Part shown: one piece after another, positions 54,589 to 61,719 of the stretch
Layout: each line of letters opens with the position of its first letter
Position numbering within the stretch: position 1 is the first letter of the stretch
NCBI GenBank assembly: GCA_020847375.1
Contig: JADLCB010000003.1
Span: 186,001 to 250,000 of the forward strand
From: Phycisphaerales bacterium
GTDB lineage: Bacteria; Planctomycetota; Phycisphaerae; Tepidisphaerales; Tepidisphaeraceae
Length of the DNA stretch: 64,000 nucleotides
Direction: 5' to 3'
The notes under the pieces: generated by a model
The model's database searches: none
Told to the model about the DNA's origin: nothing
What the model saw: only the letters and a program-made list of their open reading frames with translations
Program-made: the position numbers and the translations under genes

Positions 54589-55604
54589 CAGCGCAGGTTG
54601 GAGCTATGGCCGGGGAAAACATTGGCTTTGGGGTTGAGGTAATGGGCGGCGAAATTGACCGCGATCACGGCTTCACCAAATCCCGTGGCGATCAGTTTCA
54701 GTTTGGCTGAATGGGCGGTAATGTCACCGGCGGCGAAAATGCCCGGGCGGCTGGTCTGCATCTGGCTGTCCACCTGAATCTGCCCCCCCTGCATCTCCAG
54801 CCCCCAGTTGGCCAGCGGCCCCAGCGAGTTGATGAAACCAATGTTCACCAGCACCGCATCGACCTCCAGCGTCTGCTCGCTTTTACTACGATTGTCATAA
54901 ATAACAGCGCGTTCAACCCGTGAATTGCCTTCGATGGCGCGCAACTCATGCCACAAATGGATGTTGGTGCTGCCGGCCTTGAGCTGATCAACGCTGGCGG
55001 GGTGGGCGCGAAAACGGTCATTGCGATGGATCAGCCATAGTTTTTGCGTGATCGGTGCCAGAGTGTTGGACCAGTCCACCGCGCTATCCCCCCCACCGAC
55101 GACCAGAACGCGCTGATCGCGAAAAACCGTGGTGTCCGACACGAAGTAGGCCAGCCCCTTGTCTTCAAAGTAATCCGCGCCGGGGATGGAAACTTTGCGC
55201 GGCTGAAAAGCCCCGACACCGGCCGCAATCAGAACCGTGCGCGCCCGGTGCGTACTTTTGGAGGTGCTGACCAGAAAATGACCGGCCGATTCATCACGAT
55301 CCAGACTTTGCACCTGTTCATCGAGACAAACCTGCGGTTTATAGTACATCGCCTGCTCGACAAGCTGTTCGACCAGGTCTTTGGCCAGGATTTTAGGGAA
55401 CCCAGCCACATCGAAAATGTACTTTTCCGGATAAAGTGTACTGAGCTGACCACCGAGCAACGCGAGCGAGTCAACGATCCGCACACTCATGCTGCGCAAG
55501 CCGGCGTAGAAGGCTGCAAATAAGCCGGTTGGCCCCCCACCGATAATCAACAGGTCAACTACGGTGTCATTGTCGATCGACGAATTGTCAGTGTCTGAAT
55601 CCAT
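54588..55604 (-). CDS. Ferredoxin-NADP(+) reductase, thioredoxin-reductase-like type
   Basis: This flavoenzyme of about 338 residues is of the YumC/TrxR-like FNR type. It has an FAD motif LIIGGGPTGLFAAFYAGL, then LLGGQLSTLYPEKYIFDVAGFP (typical of this family), an NADPH motif VLVVGGGDSAVDWSNTL and a terminal FAD contact GIFAAGDITAH. It lacks the CxxC redox pair of real thioredoxin reductases. It transfers electrons between NADPH and ferredoxin. ATG 55604 is used; a GTG two codons earlier is possible. The stop overlaps the next gene's start. Confidence 0.92.
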   Translation of the reverse strand: MDSDTDNSSIDNDTVVDLLIIGGGPTGLFAAFYAGLRSMSVRIVDSLALLGGQLSTLYPEKYIFDVAGFPKILAKDLVEQLVEQAMYYKPQVCLDEQVQSLDRDESAGHFLVSTSKSTHRARTVLIAAGVGAFQPRKVSIPGADYFEDKGLAYFVSDTTVFRDQRVLVVGGGDSAVDWSNTLAPITQKLWLIHRNDRFRAHPASVDQLKAGSTNIHLWHELRAIEGNSRVERAVIYDNRSKSEQTLEVDAVLVNIGFINSLGPLANWGLEMQGGQIQVDSQMQTSRPGIFAAGDITAHSAKLKLIATGFGEAVIAVNFAAHYLNPKANVFPGHSSNLR

Positions 55605-55677
55605 GGTCACTTTGATTTTTGGCAGGCAATTCCGTCTTTTTAAGTTGTAAATAGTGTTTCGTCAATCAATTACGATA

Positions 55678-55737
55678 GTCTGCCAGGTGTCTGACACGCA
55701 TTAAAGCATGTCTGACATGCGTCAGTCGCTGGCAGAC
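55678..55737. repeat. Nested palindromes with two TGTCTGACA sites after the HTH gene
   Basis: Outer arms GTCTGCCAG (55678-55686) and CTGGCAGAC (55729-55737) enclose two perfect palindromes: GTGTCTGACAC (55687-55697) and GCATGTCTGACATGC (55706-55720). The centres of the inner pair are 21 bases apart, two helical turns. The right outer arm lies within the last codons of the HTH gene. Likely a protein-binding cluster. Confidence 0.6.
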
Positions 55738-56420
55738 AGGCTGCTGAGCAGCCGCCCTACCAGGCTGGACTGATTTTGTGTTGGTTGAGTGGTTGGGATA
55801 TTTTCCACAGCGACGCGAACGGGTTCTTTTCGAGCTTTGAGTTCACCTTCTGCCCGGGCTGCTGCCAGACGTGCATCATCGGCTTGCACCCGTAAGTTTT
55901 CAATTTCCGCCTTTTTACTGGCAGCATCACTTTGGATGAGGTTCAGCTCGCGTTGTACGCCGATCACTTCACTCTTGGCTTGGGTCAGTTTCTGGGTTGA
56001 CCAGACACCGATACCAAATAAAGCGATCAAACTCACGCCTACCATACCCCAGGCCGTGCGGGCCATGATCCGCGCCCGACGGGCTTCAGCGGCGGCAGTC
56101 ATGACCGACTGCTGGTATGCCAGTATGGCCAGATCTGTCCGACGCAGACGATCTTCATGCAATTGCAACATGGTATTGTGCATGTCAGGATGAATACTGG
56201 CAGACGAGTGGCTGACAGTCTGGCTGCTGCCTTCAAAAACGTCGGACTCAGCCGATGAAGGTTCGGTCACCACGGGATCAGAAATTTCGACAAAAACTTC
56301 GCGCCGACCGTTTTCCAAGCGCGACTGCACCTGGCCACTGGCCAAGCGACGATGCAAGGTACGAACGGAAATCCCCAGTGTTAATGCAGCTTCTTCTACG
56401 GTCTGCCATGCCTGTGCCAT
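55722..56420 (-). CDS. Membrane-anchored helix-turn-helix protein with coiled coil
   Basis: This is a 232-residue protein. Residues 1-47 are an excisionase/MerR-like HTH (VEEAALTLGISVRTLHRRLASG). A Ser-rich linker follows, then one membrane helix at about 123-141 (AWGMVGVSLIALFGIGVW), a heptad-like coiled coil at about 145-197, and a short tail. AAGGAGG lies 5 bases before the ATG. A TGTCAGACA palindrome sits in the spacer of its candidate promoter and two more lie just after its stop, suggesting self-regulation. Its position directly downstream of parB suggests a link between chromosome-site binding and the membrane. No family name is recognised. Confidence 0.75.
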   Translation of the reverse strand: MAQAWQTVEEAALTLGISVRTLHRRLASGQVQSRLENGRREVFVEISDPVVTEPSSAESDVFEGSSQTVSHSSASIHPDMHNTMLQLHEDRLRRTDLAILAYQQSVMTAAAEARRARIMARTAWGMVGVSLIALFGIGVWSTQKLTQAKSEVIGVQRELNLIQSDAASKKAEIENLRVQADDARLAAARAEGELKARKEPVRVAVENIPTTQPTQNQSSLVGRLLSSLSASD

Positions 56421-56491
56421 GTCTGCCTCCTTGCAGTTGGTCAGTTAGATAAGTTGTCGGCCAGATCCTCTGACCGTCTTGAGTCCGATAA

Positions 56492-56520
56492 AATGTAATG
56501 ACAAGATGTCAGACATTCAA
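56492..56520 (-). promoter_or_regulatory. Promoter of the membrane-HTH gene with palindrome in spacer
   Basis: On the minus strand TTGAAT (56520-56515) and TACATT (56497-56492) are separated by 17 bases. The palindrome ATGTCAGACAT (56506-56516) covers the -35 edge of the spacer, a classic repressor position. It starts 72 bases before the ATG. Confidence 0.5.
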
Positions 56521-56604
56521 GCGCAAATCATTTTTTAATAAAAATTCCATGGCCTGACCTATTTTGATCATCCCGACGACAAGTTAGGTAAATGTTTGAT
56601 GCAA

Positions 56605-56620
56605 TGTTCCACGTGGAACA
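56605..56620. other. parS: parS site downstream of parB
   Basis: This is the perfect 16-base palindrome TGTTCCACGTGGAACA, matching the ParB-binding parS consensus. It lies 32 bases after the parB stop codon. Confidence 0.9.
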
Positions 56621-56651
56621 TGCGCGCGGTTCATTTTGATCCTTTAGAGGA

Positions 56652-57599
56652 TTAATCTTCCAGACGAACACCCAACTGCGTTAGAAGCGTGTCGAACTGT
56701 TCAAGATTACCATAATGGATCACCACGCGGCCGCGCGAATTGCTCCCGCGGTTCACCCGAACCTGTACCCGCATACCCAGTTGACTGGCGATATTCTTCT
56801 CTAAATCCTTCAAATGAGCTGATTCCGCCGGTGGTTGACGGTGGGGGGCGGGTTGAGAATTAAGCAAACGCTCCAGATTACGAACGCTTAATTCCTGGCT
56901 GACCGCCAGTTTCGCCAGTCGTTCCTGTTCAACTGAATCGGCCACTCCGACTAAAACCTTGGCATGACCGACACTCAGTCTGCCATCACGGACAAGCTGA
57001 CGGACAGCCTCAGTTAAGTCAAGTAATCGCAAAAAGTTACTGACGGTGCTGCGATCTTCTCCCAAGCGGCCTGCCAGTTCATTTTGACTTAAGCCCAGCT
57101 TGGTAATTAAAGTTGAGTAGGCATTGGCACGGTCAATGGGGTTCAAATCTTCACGTTGAATATTTTCGATCAATGCCATCTGGGCTTGGGCAATTGCATC
57201 CACTTCCTGCCGGACCAGGGCGGGGATTGTTGCCATACCCGCCAGTCGGGCCGCGCGCAGACGCCGTTCACCGGCGATCAGCTCATACCCGTCAGCCGAC
57301 TGACGGACAACGACTGGCTGAATCAATCCGCTGACCTTCATACTGTCAGCCAACTCCTGCAGAGCAGTTTCATTGAATGACCGACGCGGTTGATGCGGAT
57401 TGGGTTGAATCTGATCAACTCCCACTTCAATGGCGTAAAGACGTTGGGTTTGACTGTCAGCCTGACTGTCGGCGGCAGACGTCTGACCGACATGGCCATC
57501 TGACACGTCCGACGTGTCAGCCGCATCCGTCAGCGAAGTGCTGGAGATTAAACTTGATAACCCGCGACCAAGACGAGGGCGATTAGGTGAACGATCCAT
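56652..57599 (-). CDS. parB: Chromosome-partitioning protein ParB
   Basis: This is a 315-residue ParB/Spo0J. The N-terminal RLGRGLSSLI is the ParA-contacting patch. The CTP-binding core has PNPHQPRRSFN, GERRLRAARLAG and LIENIQREDLNPID, and an HTH follows (GLSQNELAGRLGEDRSTVSNFLRLL). The C-terminal dimer domain ends GVRLED. GGAGG lies 7 bases before the ATG at 57599; a longer frame to 57806 would run through parS and is rejected. parS sites flank the gene. No parA is in the window. The linker region (about residues 20-50) is Asp/Ser-rich, and its DNA contains a 19-base palindrome. Confidence 0.95.
   Translation of the reverse strand: MDRSPNRPRLGRGLSSLISSTSLTDAADTSDVSDGHVGQTSAADSQADSQTQRLYAIEVGVDQIQPNPHQPRRSFNETALQELADSMKVSGLIQPVVVRQSADGYELIAGERRLRAARLAGMATIPALVRQEVDAIAQAQMALIENIQREDLNPIDRANAYSTLITKLGLSQNELAGRLGEDRSTVSNFLRLLDLTEAVRQLVRDGRLSVGHAKVLVGVADSVEQERLAKLAVSQELSVRNLERLLNSQPAPHRQPPAESAHLKDLEKNIASQLGMRVQVRVNRGSNSRGRVVIHYGNLEQFDTLLTQLGVRLED
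57501..57519. repeat. 19-base palindrome inside the parB linker
   Basis: TGACACGTCCGACGTGTCA is a perfect palindrome in the codons for the Asp/Ser-rich ParB linker. It belongs to a run rich in GTC and GAC. The encoded linker is not conserved, so a DNA-level role is possible. Confidence 0.45.
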
Positions 57600-57989
57600 A
57601 AAATACCTCCGCAGTCTTATCTGCCCACTGCAATGTTCCACGTGGAACATTGCACCAGACGAGCTAATTATCCAAAAAAAGCGTTCTGACTCAAATTTGT
57701 AGGTATCAATCGGACTAGGTTCAGCGCTGCTCGAGGCAGCCAGGCATCGGCAAAATAGCCGCGAGGCGAGAGGGCGGTGGTGGGGGGCCAGCAAATATGA
57801 AATCAATCGCTAACGTGAATTAGCCCAACCCATACGCGCGGTCAATTGGACCTCCCTTTGAGGAAGACACGCGAGCTGGTTATAAGTTAGGGAAATGTAT
57901 GGGTCTAGTTTAGAATGGATAACTGGTTATAATTCTGCACCTTGCAGATCGGCACGCACGGTGCTGCCGGTCTTCATCTGGAAAGACTC
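57600..57989. promoter_or_regulatory. Divergent region between parB and nuoD
   Basis: This 390-base gene-free stretch contains one parS site and a direct repeat CTGGTTATAA at 57876-57885 and 57923-57932. A TATAAT (57928-57933) lies 57 bases before the nuoD ATG. No good -35 is seen. The rest shows nothing clear. Confidence 0.45.
57634..57649. other. parS: parS site upstream of parB
   Basis: This is a second copy of TGTTCCACGTGGAACA, 35 bases before the parB ATG; the palindrome extends four further bases on each side. Confidence 0.92.
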
Positions 57990-59264
57990 ATGGCTTATAC
58001 ACTTACACCCGCCGAGCCGGAACAATTTGACGCGCAATCAACCCATGGCGATTCGGATAATCTCTGGACGCTGAACTTCGGCCCGCAGCACCCGGCGACC
58101 CACACCACCTTGCGCATTGTCCTGGAGCTCGATGGCGAGCGCATCGTCAAGTGCCTGCCGCACATTGGCTACCTGCACTCGGGTTTTGAGAAGCTGGGTG
58201 AAAATCTTAATTACAATCAATATGTCACCATTGTTGACCGGATGGATTATTCCGCGCCGATTTATAATGAACTGGCGTGGCACGGGGCGGCTGAAAAATT
58301 GATGGGCATCGAGCTGACGCCGCGCTGCAAGGTGTTGCGCACCATCGCCGGTGAACTGGGGCGCATCCAGTCGCACTTGCTGTGCATCGCAGCAGCCGGA
58401 CTCGACCTGGGCGCACTGACCGCGTTTCTCTACGGCTTTAACGAACGCGAAGTGATTTACGACATTGTTGAATACATGAGCGGCCAGCGCTTTCACACCA
58501 GTTGGACGCGCGTCGGCGGTTTGAACATGGATCTGCCCGATGAGGAAGTCTTTGTCCGCATGGTCAAGCGTTTCATCAACGAGCAGTTGCCGCGCGGCAT
58601 TGAGGACATTGAAAAACTGCTGAATCGCAATCGTATTTTCGTGGACCGCACCAAGGGTATCGGCATCATCAGCCGCGAAGATGCCATCGCCTGGTCGCTA
58701 TCAGGGCCGATGGCGCGGGCATCGGGCGTGGCGCGCGATATTCGCAAGGATGAACCGTATCTCTGTTTTGCGGACAACTGGGACAACCAGGGTTCGCCGG
58801 CGGTTAATTTCAAAGTGCCGATCATGACCACCGGCGATGTGTATGCCCGTTACCTCGTGCGCCTGGAGGAGGTTCGTCAGAGCATCCATATTATTCGTCA
58901 GCTCATCGACAACATCCCCGGCGGGGCGGTCAACGTCAGCCCCGAAGGCAAGGCTGTGCTGCCGCCCAAGTCGCAGGTCTATGGTTCCATCGAAGGGCTG
59001 ATTCAGCACTTTGAAATCATCATGACCAACCGTGGTTTCATTCCACCGCGCGGCGAAGTTTATAACTGTATCGAAACCGCCAACGGTGAGCTGGGTTATT
59101 ATATTGTCAGCGACGGCGGCAATGTTCCCTGGCGGGCGCGCACGCGGCCGTGCATTTATATCAACTATCAGGTCTTCCCTAAATTAGTCGAAGGCCATAT
59201 GGTTTCAGACGTGGTGGCCATTCTGGGCAGTGTCAACGTGATTGCGGCGGAGTTGGATCGTTAA
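57990..59264 (+). CDS. nuoD: NADH-quinone oxidoreductase subunit D
   Basis: This 424-residue 49-kDa subunit of complex I helps form the quinone-binding cavity in the peripheral arm. Typical segments are NFGPQHPATHTTLRIVLELDGE, PHIGYLHSGFEKLGENLNY, DRMDYSAPIYNELAW, GELGRIQSHLL, DEPYLCFADNWDNQ-like, and the C-terminal GEVYNCIETANGELGYYIVSD. The start ATG 57990 has GGAAAG upstream; a longer frame from 57942 lacks support. nuoE follows after 148 bases, but no other nuo genes are here, so the operon is split. Confidence 0.96.
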   Translation: MAYTLTPAEPEQFDAQSTHGDSDNLWTLNFGPQHPATHTTLRIVLELDGERIVKCLPHIGYLHSGFEKLGENLNYNQYVTIVDRMDYSAPIYNELAWHGAAEKLMGIELTPRCKVLRTIAGELGRIQSHLLCIAAAGLDLGALTAFLYGFNEREVIYDIVEYMSGQRFHTSWTRVGGLNMDLPDEEVFVRMVKRFINEQLPRGIEDIEKLLNRNRIFVDRTKGIGIISREDAIAWSLSGPMARASGVARDIRKDEPYLCFADNWDNQGSPAVNFKVPIMTTGDVYARYLVRLEEVRQSIHIIRQLIDNIPGGAVNVSPEGKAVLPPKSQVYGSIEGLIQHFEIIMTNRGFIPPRGEVYNCIETANGELGYYIVSDGGNVPWRARTRPCIYINYQVFPKLVEGHMVSDVVAILGSVNVIAAELDR

Positions 59265-59412
59265 CAGAATTGATCGTCGCCCGGCGGTGGCCAACGTGAC
59301 GCGAATACCGACAGGTCAATTGAAATTGCCCCAGCCGATGGCAGGGCGGCATTGAAATTTGAAATCAATTTTCGCTTCGTAAAAATTTTTCCCTTTCACC
59401 AGCGACAGACTT

Positions 59413-59994
59413 ATGGCTTGGATTGCTGAAAATCGTCGTGACCCGCAGGTCAAAACTTCGGATACCCCTTACCTCACCGATGCGCTCAAAGCCGTTTTGC
59501 GCGACCGGTATTTCCCGCGCTATCCAACCAAGCGGGCTGTGCTCCTGCCGGCGCTGCATCTGATTCAGCACACGTACGACTGGATTCCCACCCAGGCGCT
59601 GCAGGAAGTGGCGGAGTTTCTGGAGATCGCGCCGGCTGAGGCGCTGGATACCGCGACGTTTTACGAGGAATATTGGCTTAAACCCAAGGGTAAGTATCTG
59701 ATTGGTGTCTGTCGTTCGCTGGCCTGCGAGTTGTGCCAGTCTGCCAAGCTGACCGACACTGTCCGCCGCAAGTTGGGAATTGAGGTCGGGCAGACCACGA
59801 CTGACGGCCGCTTCACGCTGATCGAAATGGAATGTCTCGGTTCGTGCGGTTCAGCACCGGTGGCTTTGACCAACGAAGTGCTTCAGGAAAATCTCACCCC
59901 CGAAAAGCTCGAAAAGTTGATCGATTCATTGCCCGCCGACCCGCACGACTTCAAAGACCCGGGCATCACCTGGCCGGAAGATGACAAGCACTGA
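59413..59994 (+). CDS. nuoE: NADH-quinone oxidoreductase subunit E
   Basis: This is a 193-residue thioredoxin-like 2Fe-2S subunit of complex I. The four cluster cysteines are visible as CRSLAC (C-x4-C) and CLGSC (C-x3-C). The N-terminal helical part contains LPALHLIQHTYDWIPTQALQ and the EALDTATFYEEYW motif. It accepts electrons next to NuoF. The start is ATG 59413; no clear ribosome site is seen. It follows nuoD and precedes a small ORF, with no nuoF or nuoG next to it. Confidence 0.95.
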   Translation: MAWIAENRRDPQVKTSDTPYLTDALKAVLRDRYFPRYPTKRAVLLPALHLIQHTYDWIPTQALQEVAEFLEIAPAEALDTATFYEEYWLKPKGKYLIGVCRSLACELCQSAKLTDTVRRKLGIEVGQTTTDGRFTLIEMECLGSCGSAPVALTNEVLQENLTPEKLEKLIDSLPADPHDFKDPGITWPEDDKH

Positions 59995-60012
59995 CTGGCC
60001 GATCAGTAGTCG

Positions 60013-60276
60013 ATGACCAAACGGGATGATGCATCATCCAGCTTCGCCCGCTGGCTTGGCAGACAAGTCGGACACATCCGTTGCGCCATCCGCCAACACG
60101 TCGGCGAACCAGCCCAAACCATCTACCGCCACCAGACGGTTCAGCAACATGCTGCCCCGCACGATCCTGATTTGATTCTGCGCCGAACCATCACCGATGA
60201 AGTGCTTTGCCGGTCAAAGCCGCCATCGGCGACAAATTCGTGTCATGACGGCCAAAAGACTCGGTCGGCAGGGTAG
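60013..60276 (+). CDS. Small uncharacterised ORF after nuoE
   Basis: This 87-residue ORF starts 18 bases after nuoE. Its sequence ARWLGRQVGHIRCAIR followed by PDLILRRTITDEVL looks structured. I recall similar short proteins beside nuo genes in related bacteria, but this is memory only. The tail (CRSKPPSATNSC onward) looks less ordered. The ribosome site is weak. The rest of the gap to 60365 holds nothing clear. Confidence 0.45.
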   Translation: MTKRDDASSSFARWLGRQVGHIRCAIRQHVGEPAQTIYRHQTVQQHAAPHDPDLILRRTITDEVLCRSKPPSATNSCHDGQKTRSAG

Positions 60277-60365
60277 TCTCCCCGTGTATTGTTCCGCGCC
60301 ATCCGTCAGCACAACATCAACAACGGCGTTGATTTGATATTCGTGCCCCAGCACACGAGGGCAAA

Positions 60366-61670
60366 CTACTCATGTCGCAACGCTTCGATGGGGTTCATGC
60401 GCGCCGCCAGAATCGCAGGATAAAGCCCGAAGACAATTCCGATCATGGCGCTGATGATGAACGAAAGCAGGACGCTCCACATCGCGATGCTGGTGGGGTA
60501 CTCATCCGTGCTGAACGCGCGCACCACGTACGGCAGCACCTTGGCAAAGACAACACCCAGACCCACACCAATCAAACCACCCGCCAGTGAAATCACCGTG
60601 GTCTCGATCAGAAACTGCAGCGTAATGTGGCGCTGCTTGGCGCCCAACGCCCGACGGATACCGATTTCGCGCGTGCGCTCGGTCACACTGGCCAGCATGA
60701 TGTTCATGATTCCGATTCCGCCCACCAACAGCGAAAGACCAGCAATGAAACCCATCACAAAATTAAATATCCGCTGCGTGCGCTCGGCTGAACGCAGAAT
60801 CGAGATCGGGGCTTTGATCTCGTAATCCAGAATCGGGTGCATCTCGGCGATGCGACTTTGCACATTGGCCGCTACATGCTCCACCTTGTCCATGCTGCTG
60901 GCTTGCAACCAGATTTCGCTCACCTCGATCACCTTGCGTTCCATTGATCCGCTCTGGCGGCGAACAATCGTGTCGCTGAAAATCTGCCGCGCCACCGACA
61001 ACGGAAAATAAATGTCCTTGTCCAGATCGCGGTTGATCATCGCAGCCCCTTCGCCGCGCAGCCCGCTGGGATAGAGCACGCCAATCACCTCCAGAATCAC
61101 CAGCCCCGTTGAGGGCGCACCGACTTCAATCGTGCGTCCCAGCGGATCGTCGTAGGGGAAAAGTTGCGCTGCCACGGCTGAACCGATGACGCAGACCGGT
61201 GCCGCGCGGTCATAGTCAACCTGGGTGAATTGCCGCCCCCGCGCCAGTTCCAGGTTGATCACTTCAAATGCCTGCGGTGTCGTACCGATCGCCTCGGCAT
61301 TGGCGCGGACATCCTTGCGAACCACTTTTTGTTCCGTCAGGCGCAGCGGCACGATGCGCTGTACATCGGGAACCAGCGCTTCCAGTCGGGCCAGATCGGT
61401 TCGCGTCAATCCATAACGCAGTTCGCGTGTCGTGGCCTGCGAAGTGTCCTGACTTTCCGGCGGGCGGGCTGACCGAACCAGAATGTTCGTTGCGCCCAGT
61501 TCCTCCAACTGCTGCAGCGCCGCTTTTTTACTGCCTTCGCCAATGGCGACCATCGTGATCACCGCAGCCACGCCGATGATGATCCCCAGCGCCGTCAGCA
61601 GCGAACGCATTTTATGACGCCGCAGATTCCGCAGCCCCAGCGCGAATGTTTCCAGTAAAAAAATAAACAT
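60366..61670 (-). CDS. MacB/FtsX-type ABC permease
   Basis: This is a 434-residue protein. An N-terminal helix follows RNLRRHKMRSLLTALGIIIGVAAVITMVAIG, then comes a large periplasmic MacB-like core domain (about residues 45-290), then three helices (FVMGFIAGLSLLVGGIGIMNIM onward, ending PAILAARMNPIEALRHE). ERTREIGIRRALGAKQ is the typical coupling segment. Such mechanotransmitters work with a separate ATPase and often a periplasmic adaptor. Neither gene is within the window, although a partner may lie elsewhere. It is transcribed toward nuoE. Confidence 0.93.
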   Translation of the reverse strand: MFIFLLETFALGLRNLRRHKMRSLLTALGIIIGVAAVITMVAIGEGSKKAALQQLEELGATNILVRSARPPESQDTSQATTRELRYGLTRTDLARLEALVPDVQRIVPLRLTEQKVVRKDVRANAEAIGTTPQAFEVINLELARGRQFTQVDYDRAAPVCVIGSAVAAQLFPYDDPLGRTIEVGAPSTGLVILEVIGVLYPSGLRGEGAAMINRDLDKDIYFPLSVARQIFSDTIVRRQSGSMERKVIEVSEIWLQASSMDKVEHVAANVQSRIAEMHPILDYEIKAPISILRSAERTQRIFNFVMGFIAGLSLLVGGIGIMNIMLASVTERTREIGIRRALGAKQRHITLQFLIETTVISLAGGLIGVGLGVVFAKVLPYVVRAFSTDEYPTSIAMWSVLLSFIISAMIGIVFGLYPAILAARMNPIEALRHE

Positions 61671-61719
61671 CAGCTCGTGCTATTGTAGGTCAATACTTTT
61701 CGCATCGTCGAAACAAAAA

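Noticed and set aside
57600-57806. N-terminal extension of ParB to 57806
   Set aside because: It would run through a parS palindrome, while the ATG at 57599 has a strong GGAGG and yields the standard ParB N-terminus.
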